From positions 1 to 12,500 of the forward strand of contig JAJQDJ010000294.1 of the NCBI GenBank assembly GCA_021202205.1: a stretch of DNA of 12,500 nucleotides. The letters run 5' to 3'. The translations under genes and the position numbers were made by a program. The stretch's first letter is position 1, and each line of letters opens with the position of its first letter. Below the pieces are notes generated by a model that searched no databases, was not told the origin of the DNA, and was given only the letters and a program-made list of their open reading frames with translations. This DNA is from Erysipelotrichaceae bacterium (GTDB lineage Bacteria; Bacillota_I; Bacilli_A; Erysipelotrichales; Coprobacillaceae). This document shows positions 1-6,515 of this stretch, one piece after another.

Positions 1-7
1 TAAACAC

Positions 8-38
8 TGTAAGGTATATACCTGATATATATCTTACA
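8..38. promoter_or_regulatory. Putative operator: 31-bp interrupted inverted repeat
   Basis: The segment is an imperfect dyad centred on base 23. The outer arms TGTAAG (8-13) and CTTACA (33-38) match fully, the inner TATATA blocks match, and only two of the 15 arm positions fail. Inside it, GGTATATACC (13-22) and GATATATATC (24-33) are each perfect palindromes, with centres 11 bp apart, about one helical turn. The second repeat copy (centre 64) keeps both inner palindromes but its outer left arm is TACGAG, so that arm is lost. No T-run follows, so this is not a terminator. It does not match the Rex-type TTGT..ACAA site that I would expect for a redox-controlled hydrogenase operon. The binding protein is unknown. 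Confidence 0.5.
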
Positions 39-96
39 AAACTTATTATACGAGGTATATACCTGATATATATCTTACAAAACTTATTATACGAGG
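12..96. repeat. 41-bp perfect tandem duplication upstream of hydB
   Basis: The 41-bp unit at 13-53 is repeated without a mismatch at 54-94. The identity extends one base to the left (the a at 12 matches that at 53) and two bases to the right (gg at 95-96). Each unit holds two 10-bp perfect palindromes, then a short AT-rich stretch ending in TATTAT. The second unit runs directly into the hydB ribosome site. A perfect copy implies a recent or actively maintained duplication. It could double an operator or a promoter, or it could be a neutral slippage product. Confidence 0.95.
44..49 (+). promoter_or_regulatory. Possible -10 element for the hydrogenase operon
   Basis: TATTAT at 44-49 would start transcription near base 56 and leave a leader of about 50 bases that includes the second repeat copy. 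No convincing -35 lies 16-18 bp upstream. The duplicate TATTAT at 85-90 would start inside the hydB ribosome site and is less likely to serve. A promoter left of the window, reading through an upstream hydC-like gene, is an equally good alternative. Confidence 0.3.
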
Positions 97-106
97 AGGA
101 TCTGGC

Positions 107-1900
107 ATGGAAAGAATTCAAGTATTGGTTTGTGCTGGGACAGGATGTACGATAGGTAATTCAGGTGAATTAATTACGGCATTCGAAAGTGAAATCAAGG
201 CTTTAGGATTAGAAAATGAAGTTAGTGTACTTAGAACTGGCTGCTTGGGTTTATGTGGTGTAGGACCTAATGTATCTATTTATCCTGAAAACATTATTTA
301 TAAGAGCGTTAAAGTAGAAGATGTTAAAGAAATCGTTATGGAACATTTCTATAAGGGACGTCCAGTAGAACGTTTAATGCTCAATGAATCTGATAAAGAA
401 ACGAAAGAAATACACGATATTAATCATACCAAATTCTATGAAAAGCAAAAACGTATAGCATTGCATAATTGTGGTGTGATTGATCCTGAAAACATCGAAG
501 AATATATTGCAACAGATGGGTATTTTGCTTTGGCTAAAGCTTTAACAGAAATGACACCACAAGAGGTTGTTGCAGAAGTGAAAAAAAGTGGTTTAAGAGG
601 TCGTGGTGGAGGAGGATTCCCTACGGGTCTTAAATGGGAAATGTGTGCAAGAGAAGAAGAAAAAGAAAAATATGTTATTTGTAATGCTGATGAAGGAGAT
701 CCAGGAGCATTTATGGATCGTTCTGTTCTAGAAGGGAATCCTCATAGTGTACTAGAAGCGATGGAAATAGCTGGTTATGCCATTGGGGCAAGCTATGGAT
801 ATATTTATATTCGAGCTGAATATCCTATTGCGGTTGATCGTTTAAAACATGCCATTGCTCAAGCTAAGGAAATGGGCTTATTAGGTGAAAATATTTTGGG
901 TACTGGTTTCAATTTTGATTTGGAAATTAGATTAGGTGCTGGAGCCTTTGTTTGTGGTGAAGAAACAGCCTTAATCCAGTCAATCGAAGGAGAAAGAGGT
1001 ATGCCAAAACCAAAGCCACCATATCCTGCTCATAAAGGTGTTTGGGGCAAACCTACAATTATTAACAACGTTGAAACATATGCGAATATTGCACAAATCA
1101 TTATGAACGGTGCTGATTGGTTTAGAAGTATTGGTACAGAAAGTTCGCCAGGAACAAAAGTATTTGCTTTAGGTGGCAAGATTACGAATACTGGTTTGGT
1201 TGAAGTTCCTATGGGAACAACTCTACGTGAAATCATTTATGAGATTGGTGGCGGATGTCCAAATCGTAAGAAATTTAAAGCTGTTCAAACTGGTGGACCA
1301 TCAGGTGGATGTTTAACAGAAGCTCAATTGGATACGCCAATTGGTTTTGATGAACTTGTTAAATTAGGATCTATGATGGGCTCTGGTGGAATGATTGTTT
1401 TGGATGAAGATAACTGTATGGTTGATGTGGCTAGATTCTATATGGACTTTATTGTTGATGAATCATGTGGTAAATGTTCACCATGTCGTATTGGAACAAA
1501 ACGTATGTTAGAATTACTAGAAAAAATCTGTGATGGTGAAGGAACAATGGAAACATTGGACGAACTAGAAACATTAGCGCATACAATTAAAGATACAGCG
1601 TTATGTGGTTTAGGGCAATCTGCACCTAATCCAGTTTTATCAACATTAGCGCAATTTAGAGATGAATATATTGCTCATATCGTTGATAAGAAATGTCCTG
1701 CAGGTGTATGTAAAGCCTTATTATCTTATGAAATCGATCCTGATAAATGCCGTAAATGTGGTCTTTGTGCAAGACAATGTCCTGCTAATGCCATTGATGG
1801 TGTTTTAAGTAAAGTAGCTTATTCTATTGATCAAAGTAAATGTATTAAATGTGGTAACTGTATGAGTGCATGTCACTTTAATGTTATTTCAAGAAAGTAG
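107..1900 (+). CDS. hydB: HydB/NuoF-like NAD(P)H-binding subunit of [FeFe] hydrogenase
   Basis: This 597-residue soluble subunit passes electrons between NAD(P)H and the hydrogenase catalytic subunit. An N-terminal thioredoxin-like [2Fe-2S] domain has C9, C14, C46 and C50. The FMN/NADH-binding core follows, with GLRGRGGGGFPTG at 162-174 and the NADEGDPGAFMDR motif, then an SLBB-type region. The NuoF [4Fe-4S] motif ESCGKCSPCR gives C454, C457 and C460, with the fourth ligand at C500. The C-terminus adds a two-cluster ferredoxin domain (C548, C551, C554, C558; C579, C582, C585, C589), typical of HydB/HndC and absent from plain NuoF. The start is set by GAGGAGG at 93-99, seven bases before the ATG. 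hydA follows 9 bases after the stop. Whether the complex bifurcates electrons with ferredoxin, and whether it prefers NADH or NADPH, cannot be read from the sequence. Confidence 0.95.
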   Translation: MERIQVLVCAGTGCTIGNSGELITAFESEIKALGLENEVSVLRTGCLGLCGVGPNVSIYPENIIYKSVKVEDVKEIVMEHFYKGRPVERLMLNESDKETKEIHDINHTKFYEKQKRIALHNCGVIDPENIEEYIATDGYFALAKALTEMTPQEVVAEVKKSGLRGRGGGGFPTGLKWEMCAREEEKEKYVICNADEGDPGAFMDRSVLEGNPHSVLEAMEIAGYAIGASYGYIYIRAEYPIAVDRLKHAIAQAKEMGLLGENILGTGFNFDLEIRLGAGAFVCGEETALIQSIEGERGMPKPKPPYPAHKGVWGKPTIINNVETYANIAQIIMNGADWFRSIGTESSPGTKVFALGGKITNTGLVEVPMGTTLREIIYEIGGGCPNRKKFKAVQTGGPSGGCLTEAQLDTPIGFDELVKLGSMMGSGGMIVLDEDNCMVDVARFYMDFIVDESCGKCSPCRIGTKRMLELLEKICDGEGTMETLDELETLAHTIKDTALCGLGQSAPNPVLSTLAQFRDEYIAHIVDKKCPAGVCKALLSYEIDPDKCRKCGLCARQCPANAIDGVLSKVAYSIDQSKCIKCGNCMSACHFNVISRK

Positions 1901-1909
1901 GTGTGAAAC

Positions 1910-3658
1910 ATGGGAAAAATTAAAGTTACTATTAATAATCGCGTTGTCGAAACTTACGAAGGAAAAACAATTCTAGAAGTGGCAAGAGAAAATGGTATTC
2001 ATATTCCTACATTATGTTATTTAAAGAATTATACGGGTACAGGTGCTTGCCGTGTTTGTCAGGTAGAGGTCGAAGGAGCAAGAAGCTTATGTGCTGCTTG
2101 TGTCTATCCTGTAAGAGATGGTATGGTTGTTAAAACTAACTCTCAGCGTGCTTTAGATGCTAGAAGACAGGTTGTTGAATTAATTGTATCTAATCACTCA
2201 AAAGATTGCTTATCATGCATTAGAAATACAAACTGTGAACTACAAAGATTATGTCAGGAATTAGGTGTTAGAGAAGATGCCTATAAAGGCAAAAAGACAC
2301 TTCCAACATATGATGATTTTTCTTCAGGTGTGGTAAGAAATACATCTAAGTGTATATTATGTGGACGATGTGTTGCGGCTTGTGAAAAGCATCAAGGCTT
2401 GGGTATCTTAGGATTTATGGAACGTGGTTTCAAGACAAAAGTTGGTCCTGTCTATGATAAGAGTTTAAAAGATGTTAATTGTATGCAATGTGGTCAATGT
2501 ATCAATGTTTGTCCAGTAGGAGCATTACATGAAAAAGAAGAAATTCATAATGTTATTGAAGCATTGAATGATCCTAGTAAACATGTTGTTGTTCAAACAG
2601 CGCCAGCTGTAAGAGCGTCTTTAGGTGAAGAATTTGGTATGCCTATAGGAACACGTGTTACAGGTAAAATGGTTGCTGCGTTAAAACTATTAGGTTTTGA
2701 TAAAGTTTACGATACAAACTTTGGCGCAGACTTAACTATTATGGAAGAAGGATATGAATTTATCGATCGTGTCGAAAATGGTGGTGTTCTTCCTATGATT
2801 ACATCATGTTCTCCAGGATGGATTAACTATTGTGAAAAAGAATATCCTGATATCTTAGATCATTTATCATCATGTAAATCACCTCATATGATGTTAGGTG
2901 CGATGATTAAATCACATTATGCTGAAGTTAATAACATTGATCCAAAAGACATTTATGTTGTATCAATTATGCCTTGTGTTGCTAAAAAAGGTGAAAAAGA
3001 ACGTGATCAAATGATTACAGATGGTATGAAAGATGTAGATGCTGTGCTCACCACTAGAGAACTAGGTAAGCTTATCAAAATGTTTGGTGTTGACTTTGTT
3101 AACTTGAAAGACGAAGAATTTGATCAAAATTTATTTGGTGAATATACAGGTGCAGGTGTTATCTTTGGTGCTAGTGGTGGTGTTATGGAAGCAGCCTTAC
3201 GTACGGTTGTTGATGTCTTAAGTGGCGATAGCTTGGATTATATTGAATACTATTCAGTAAGAGGACAAAGAGGTCTAAAAGAGGCAAAAGTCACAATTGG
3301 TGATAAGACTGTCTATGTGGCAGTCGCTCATAGTATGACAATCGCTAAACCATTGTTAGATGAAATTCGTGCAGGTACATCTAAATATCATTTTATTGAA
3401 ATTATGGGATGCCCTGGTGGATGTATTAATGGTGGTGGACAATCATATGTCAGTGCACAAGTTAGAAACAGTGGTTTTGACCATCGTGCTGCACGTGCTG
3501 CTGCTTTATATGATGAAGATCGTGCTATGCCTGTGAGAAAGGTTCACGAAAACACACAAATCCAACAATTATATGCTGATTACTTAGGTTCACCTAATAG
3601 TGAAAAAGCACATCATTTGTTGCACACAACTTACGCAAAGAGAGATAAATATCAATAA
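1910..3658 (+). CDS. hydA: [FeFe] hydrogenase catalytic subunit HydA
   Basis: This 582-residue enzyme interconverts protons and H2, and closely resembles Clostridium pasteurianum CpI in length and domain order. An N-terminal [2Fe-2S] ferredoxin domain has C36, C47, C50 and C61 or C64. A His-Cys3 [4Fe-4S] site follows at H96, C100, C103 and C109. Two ferredoxin clusters follow (C148, C151, C154, C158; C191, C194, C197, C201). The H-cluster domain has L1 TSCSPGW (C300, S301), L2 MPCVAKKGE (C356) and L3 EIMGCPGGCINGGGQ (C501, C505). L1 reads Cys-Ser where CpI has Cys-Cys. The C-terminal small-subunit-like tail is present and intact. The ribosome site AGGTG is weak, but the 9-base gap to hydB suggests translation coupling. 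The HydE, HydF and HydG maturases are not in the window. Confidence 0.96.
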   Translation: MGKIKVTINNRVVETYEGKTILEVARENGIHIPTLCYLKNYTGTGACRVCQVEVEGARSLCAACVYPVRDGMVVKTNSQRALDARRQVVELIVSNHSKDCLSCIRNTNCELQRLCQELGVREDAYKGKKTLPTYDDFSSGVVRNTSKCILCGRCVAACEKHQGLGILGFMERGFKTKVGPVYDKSLKDVNCMQCGQCINVCPVGALHEKEEIHNVIEALNDPSKHVVVQTAPAVRASLGEEFGMPIGTRVTGKMVAALKLLGFDKVYDTNFGADLTIMEEGYEFIDRVENGGVLPMITSCSPGWINYCEKEYPDILDHLSSCKSPHMMLGAMIKSHYAEVNNIDPKDIYVVSIMPCVAKKGEKERDQMITDGMKDVDAVLTTRELGKLIKMFGVDFVNLKDEEFDQNLFGEYTGAGVIFGASGGVMEAALRTVVDVLSGDSLDYIEYYSVRGQRGLKEAKVTIGDKTVYVAVAHSMTIAKPLLDEIRAGTSKYHFIEIMGCPGGCINGGGQSYVSAQVRNSGFDHRAARAAALYDEDRAMPVRKVHENTQIQQLYADYLGSPNSEKAHHLLHTTYAKRDKYQ

Positions 3659-3674
3659 GGAGAATTAGTTTTAT

Positions 3675-4568
3675 ATGAAAAAGATTCTTAAATATCTATT
3701 ATGTTTGATGATGGCTATTACTGTAGCAGGATGTAGTAGTTCAACTACAGTAGAAGATAGTTCAAGTACTGTTAAGATTTTATGCCCAACAGGTGCTCCA
3801 GCATTAGCTTTCGTTGATAGCTATAGTGATATTATAGCAGAGGGGTCAATTGATTTCGTTGATGGTAGTGATCAATTATCTGCAGAACTTGCCAAGGATG
3901 ATAGTGAATATGATATCATTGTTGCTCCAATTAATGTAGGTGCTACATTAATGAGCAAAGATTCTACAAGTTATAAATTAAAAGCAGTTATTACTTGGGG
4001 TAATTTATACTTAGTAGGAACTAGCGAAGATGCTTTAGATGGTGATGGTGAAATTGCTTTATTTGGTGAAGGTGCTGTTCCACAAAAAATTTATGAAACA
4101 GTCAATATTGATACGTCATTAACACCAACCTACTATCAATCTGGAACATTAGTTCAAGAACAATTATTAGCTGGTAATGTTGAAGTTGGATTACTTGCAG
4201 AACCACTTGCCACTGCAACAATTGCGAAAGCTTCTCAAGCAGGAATAACACTATCAATTATCAAAGATTTACAAGAAGAATACGGAGGAGGTTATCCTCA
4301 AGCAGCTATTTTCATGAAAGATGGTACAAACTATGATTCATTATTTGAAGCTATTGATGAATTTACAAATGGCGATTATGCTGATTTGGAAGCTGATTTA
4401 GAAGAAATCGGGGTTGATACTTTGGGACTTCCAAGTGTAGAAATTGTTGTTAAATCAATTGAAAGACAAAATGTTCATTACACTGAAGCAAGTGAATGTA
4501 TTGATGAAATTACAGAATTCTTAAAACTTTATGACATCGAATTTAGTGAAGACATGCTTGTTTCATGA
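3675..4568 (+). CDS. ABC transporter substrate-binding lipoprotein
   Basis: This 297-residue protein is an exported, lipid-anchored solute receptor. Residues 1-19 form a signal peptide (MKK then a hydrophobic core) and the lipobox ends V-A-G-C with C20 as the lipidated residue, followed by a Ser/Thr-rich linker. The mature part resembles the SsuA/TauA/ThiY (NMT1-like) fold: a first strand KILCPTGAPALAF, then a stretch with ITWGNLYLVG, and later VQEQLLAGNVEVGLLAEPLA, the usual second-lobe signature. The substrate cannot be assigned; that class binds sulfonates, pyrimidine vitamin precursors and other small organics. AAGGAG at 3657-3662 overlaps the hydA stop, 12 bases before the ATG, and no terminator separates the two, so co-transcription with the hydrogenase is likely. 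Its stop overlaps the permease start (ATGA). Confidence 0.87.
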   Translation: MKKILKYLLCLMMAITVAGCSSSTTVEDSSSTVKILCPTGAPALAFVDSYSDIIAEGSIDFVDGSDQLSAELAKDDSEYDIIVAPINVGATLMSKDSTSYKLKAVITWGNLYLVGTSEDALDGDGEIALFGEGAVPQKIYETVNIDTSLTPTYYQSGTLVQEQLLAGNVEVGLLAEPLATATIAKASQAGITLSIIKDLQEEYGGGYPQAAIFMKDGTNYDSLFEAIDEFTNGDYADLEADLEEIGVDTLGLPSVEIVVKSIERQNVHYTEASECIDEITEFLKLYDIEFSEDMLVS

Positions 4569-5296
4569 AAAAGAAATGTCTAACTTGTTTTATACTTATC
4601 GTATTATGGCAAATGACTTCCCTTATCGTCGATAAGGAAGTCATTTTGCCTTTTCCTGGCGATGTCTTTTTAAGAATGCTGGCTTATCTTTCAATGTCTT
4701 CATTTTATGTATCAGTCTTATCAACATTATCACGTATATTTATGAGTTTTATGCTAGCTATGGTTATCGGTGTTTCTTTGGGTATATGTGCAGGAATGAA
4801 TCATCATATTTATGAATTGCTAGAACCTATTATGGCTTTATTGCAAACAATACCTCAAATAGGTTATATATTAATATTATTGGTATGGCTTAATAGCTTA
4901 CAAGCTTTAATAGTTATTGTTATGCTTATGATTTTACCGATATTCTATCATAATACTGTGAGTGGTATTCAACATATTGATCGTGATCTTAAAGATGTGA
5001 TTATCCTTTATCATCACTCTTTATTCTTTAATTTACGATATGCTTATCTACCACTTATTGGTGGTTATTTAGCTTCCGCTGTGTCTTCGGCTTTACCTAT
5101 GGCTTTTAAAGTAGGAGTTATGGCAGAAATATTTGTATCGTCTAGACAAGGTATCGGAAAACTCTTATACAATGCAAGAGTGAATTTTGATATGACAAGT
5201 ATCTTTGCACTTATTTTATGGATGGTTGTAATACTGATGATGATTAATATGATGACAGATATGATTATCAAATATCTTCATGGTCGCCATCACTAA
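4565..5296 (+). CDS. ABC transporter permease, TauC/SsuC type
   Basis: This 243-residue integral membrane protein belongs to the binding-protein-dependent permease family. I see about six hydrophobic segments, the first within residues 5-22, and the cytoplasmic EAA-type loop around RDLKDVIILYHHSLFFNL followed by a Leu-Pro pair. The phrase QTIPQIGYILILLVWL in the middle is typical of the TauC/SsuC/ThiX group. It overlaps the lipoprotein gene by 4 bp (ATGA), the common arrangement for coupled translation of transporter subunits. The partner ATPase is not downstream, where a PHP enzyme follows, so it must lie elsewhere or be shared with another transporter. A strong hairpin lies in codons 15-29 (4608-4650) and is listed separately. 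Confidence 0.88.
   Translation: MKKKCLTCFILIVLWQMTSLIVDKEVILPFPGDVFLRMLAYLSMSSFYVSVLSTLSRIFMSFMLAMVIGVSLGICAGMNHHIYELLEPIMALLQTIPQIGYILILLVWLNSLQALIVIVMLMILPIFYHNTVSGIQHIDRDLKDVIILYHHSLFFNLRYAYLPLIGGYLASAVSSALPMAFKVGVMAEIFVSSRQGIGKLLYNARVNFDMTSIFALILWMVVILMMINMMTDMIIKYLHGRHH
4608..4650 (+). promoter_or_regulatory. Long intragenic hairpin at the start of the permease gene
   Basis: The bases form a near-perfect inverted repeat. Pairs run 4608-4610 with 4648-4650, 4611-4619 with 4638-4646, and 4621-4627 with 4631-4637. This gives 19 base pairs, one single-base bulge on each side (4620 and 4647) and a 3-base loop at 4628-4630. TTTT follows at 4651-4654. It lies wholly inside coding sequence, about 40 bases after the overlap with the lipoprotein gene. 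By analogy with hairpins between binding-protein and permease genes in other transporter operons, it may act as a partial terminator or as a block to RNA decay that keeps the receptor more abundant than the permease. That role is inferred. Confidence 0.6.
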
Positions 5297-5300
5297 AATA

Positions 5301-5309
5301 TGCTACAAT
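5301..5309 (+). promoter_or_regulatory. Extended -10 promoter for the PHP gene
   Basis: TGC followed by TACAAT forms a TGn-extended -10 element. No good -35 is seen at the usual distance, which extended -10 promoters tolerate. Transcription would begin near 5316, only about 13 bases before the ATG at 5329 and directly at the ribosome site GGAGG (5318-5322). Confidence 0.5.
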
Positions 5310-5328
5310 ACATTCATGGAGGAATATT

Positions 5329-6123
5329 ATGAGAAAAATAGATTATCATATGCATACAAAATTTTCTGCAGATAGTGAAGCAAGCCCAAGAGAACATATT
5401 GAACAAGCTATAAAACTTGGTTTAGATGAAATATGTTTTACAGATCATCGTGATTTTGATTATCCAGAGATGTCTTTTGAATTAGATACAATATCTTATT
5501 TTAAAGAACTACATGCATTAAAAGAAGAATACAAAAATCGAATTACAATAAAAATCGGTTTAGAAATGGGATTGGATTTAGACTTCATTGATGAAATCAA
5601 TGCCTTTGTGAATGCCAATCCTTATGATTTTGTCATTGGCTCTATTCATGTCATTCATCAAACTGAGTTCTATGATCCAGCTCTCTATTTTAAAAACAAA
5701 ACCAAAGAACAAGCCCATAAAGAATTCTTTACCAATACTTTAGAATGTGTTCAAGCTTTTGATTGTTTTAATGTTTTAGGACATATGGATTATATATGTC
5801 GTTATGGTCCATATGGAGATAATTCAGTTGATCATCGTTTATACCAGGATATGATTGATGAAATATTTCAAACATTAATCTCTAAAAATAAGGGTATTGA
5901 AGTTAATACTTCTGGTTATAGTTTAAGAGGAAATTGTGGTTTTCCCACTTTTGAACAAGTGCAACGTTACTATGATTTAGGTGGTCGCATTATAACAGTT
6001 GGTACTGATAGCCATACAAGCGATCGTGTTGGTGAACATGAGGAAGATGTTATAAAAGAATATCAGCGTATTGGTTTTGATGATGTATCAACTTTTACAA
6101 AAAGACATAGAGATATCTTATAA
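5329..6123 (+). CDS. PHP-domain histidinol-phosphatase-like phosphoesterase (HisJ family)
   Basis: This 264-residue cytoplasmic metal-dependent phosphatase resembles the Bacillus-type HisJ/HisK histidinol phosphatases (about 268 residues). The PHP metal ligands are all visible: HMH at 7-9, DH at 39-40, E79 in GLEMG, H107 in GSIH, H152 in GHMD, and D227 and H229 in GTDSH. E191 sits in a conserved KGIEVNTSG block. The family removes phosphate from histidinol phosphate in histidine synthesis, but no other his gene is nearby, so a different phosphoester substrate is possible. The start is supported by GGAGG at 5318-5322, six bases before the ATG. An extended -10 lies in the short gap after the permease gene, suggesting separate transcription, although read-through from the hydrogenase operon is not blocked by any visible terminator. 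Confidence 0.88.
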   Translation: MRKIDYHMHTKFSADSEASPREHIEQAIKLGLDEICFTDHRDFDYPEMSFELDTISYFKELHALKEEYKNRITIKIGLEMGLDLDFIDEINAFVNANPYDFVIGSIHVIHQTEFYDPALYFKNKTKEQAHKEFFTNTLECVQAFDCFNVLGHMDYICRYGPYGDNSVDHRLYQDMIDEIFQTLISKNKGIEVNTSGYSLRGNCGFPTFEQVQRYYDLGGRIITVGTDSHTSDRVGEHEEDVIKEYQRIGFDDVSTFTKRHRDIL

Positions 6124-6127
6124 ACTA

Positions 6128-6136
6128 TGATATAAT
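6128..6136 (+). promoter_or_regulatory. Extended -10 promoter for the small winged-helix gene and CDF gene
   Basis: TGA followed by a consensus TATAAT lies a few bases after the stop of the PHP gene. No clear -35 is seen. The predicted start near 6143 leaves a leader of about 14 bases that is little more than the ribosome site GGCGGAGG (6142-6149). Confidence 0.6.
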
Positions 6137-6156
6137 CATTTGGCGGAGGTTTTAAC

Positions 6157-6507
6157 ATGACTTATTATACAAAAAAAGATATTGAAAATTTAAAGGGTTA
6201 TGATGATGAGTATTATGTTCCTAATGCCTTGTTTGATACAAAGGAATATAAAATGGTACGTTTAGAAGTGAAATGGGGATTTGTAGCATTATTAAATGCA
6301 TTGCTTCAAAGTCCATCTTACGATAAAGAAGGCAATGGTTATATTAAAGATGATAATCCATCAACCATTGAAATACTAAAAAACTTAGCTCATAAAGCTG
6401 TTGATCAAGCAAAAATTAATGGTTATATCAATGAATTAGAAGAATTTGAACTACTTGATAGAGTTGGCCGTAATATTTATCTTAAAAAAATTAATACAAT
6501 ATTTTAG
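6157..6507 (+). CDS. Small protein resembling a RepA_N winged-helix domain
   Basis: This 116-residue protein has no signal peptide or membrane segment. From residue 19 on, the pattern YYVPNALFDTKEYK, then a helix with WGFVALLNALLQ, then a loop with NGYI, a second helix and the closing ELEEFELLDRVGRNIYL follows the order of the N-terminal winged-helix domain of plasmid replication initiators of the RepA_N type (helix, YALLLDR-like helix, GW/GY loop, recognition helices, wing). The match is by pattern memory only. If right, it is a free-standing DNA-binding module without the initiator's other domains. GGAGG at 6145-6149 sits seven bases before the ATG. The CDF gene begins 8 bases after the stop, so the two are surely co-transcribed. 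A function in control of the transporter is possible but unproven. Confidence 0.6.
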   Translation: MTYYTKKDIENLKGYDDEYYVPNALFDTKEYKMVRLEVKWGFVALLNALLQSPSYDKEGNGYIKDDNPSTIEILKNLAHKAVDQAKINGYINELEEFELLDRVGRNIYLKKINTIF

Positions 6508-6515
6508 GTGATATC

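Noticed and set aside
8..38. Upstream dyad read as a terminator of a preceding gene
   Set aside because: The stem is AT-rich and followed by caaaac rather than a T-run, so it does not fit an intrinsic terminator.
1030..1236. Minus-strand open frame of 68 codons within hydB
   Set aside because: It is antisense to a highly conserved part of hydB, with no ribosome site and no recognisable protein. The similar minus-strand frames at 5065-5271, 7019-7234 and 8991-9191 fail for the same reasons.
1841..1888. His in place of the usual Pro after the last ferredoxin Cys of HydB (C589-H-F)
   Set aside because: The last cluster of HydB-type proteins often lacks Pro here, so it does not look unusual.
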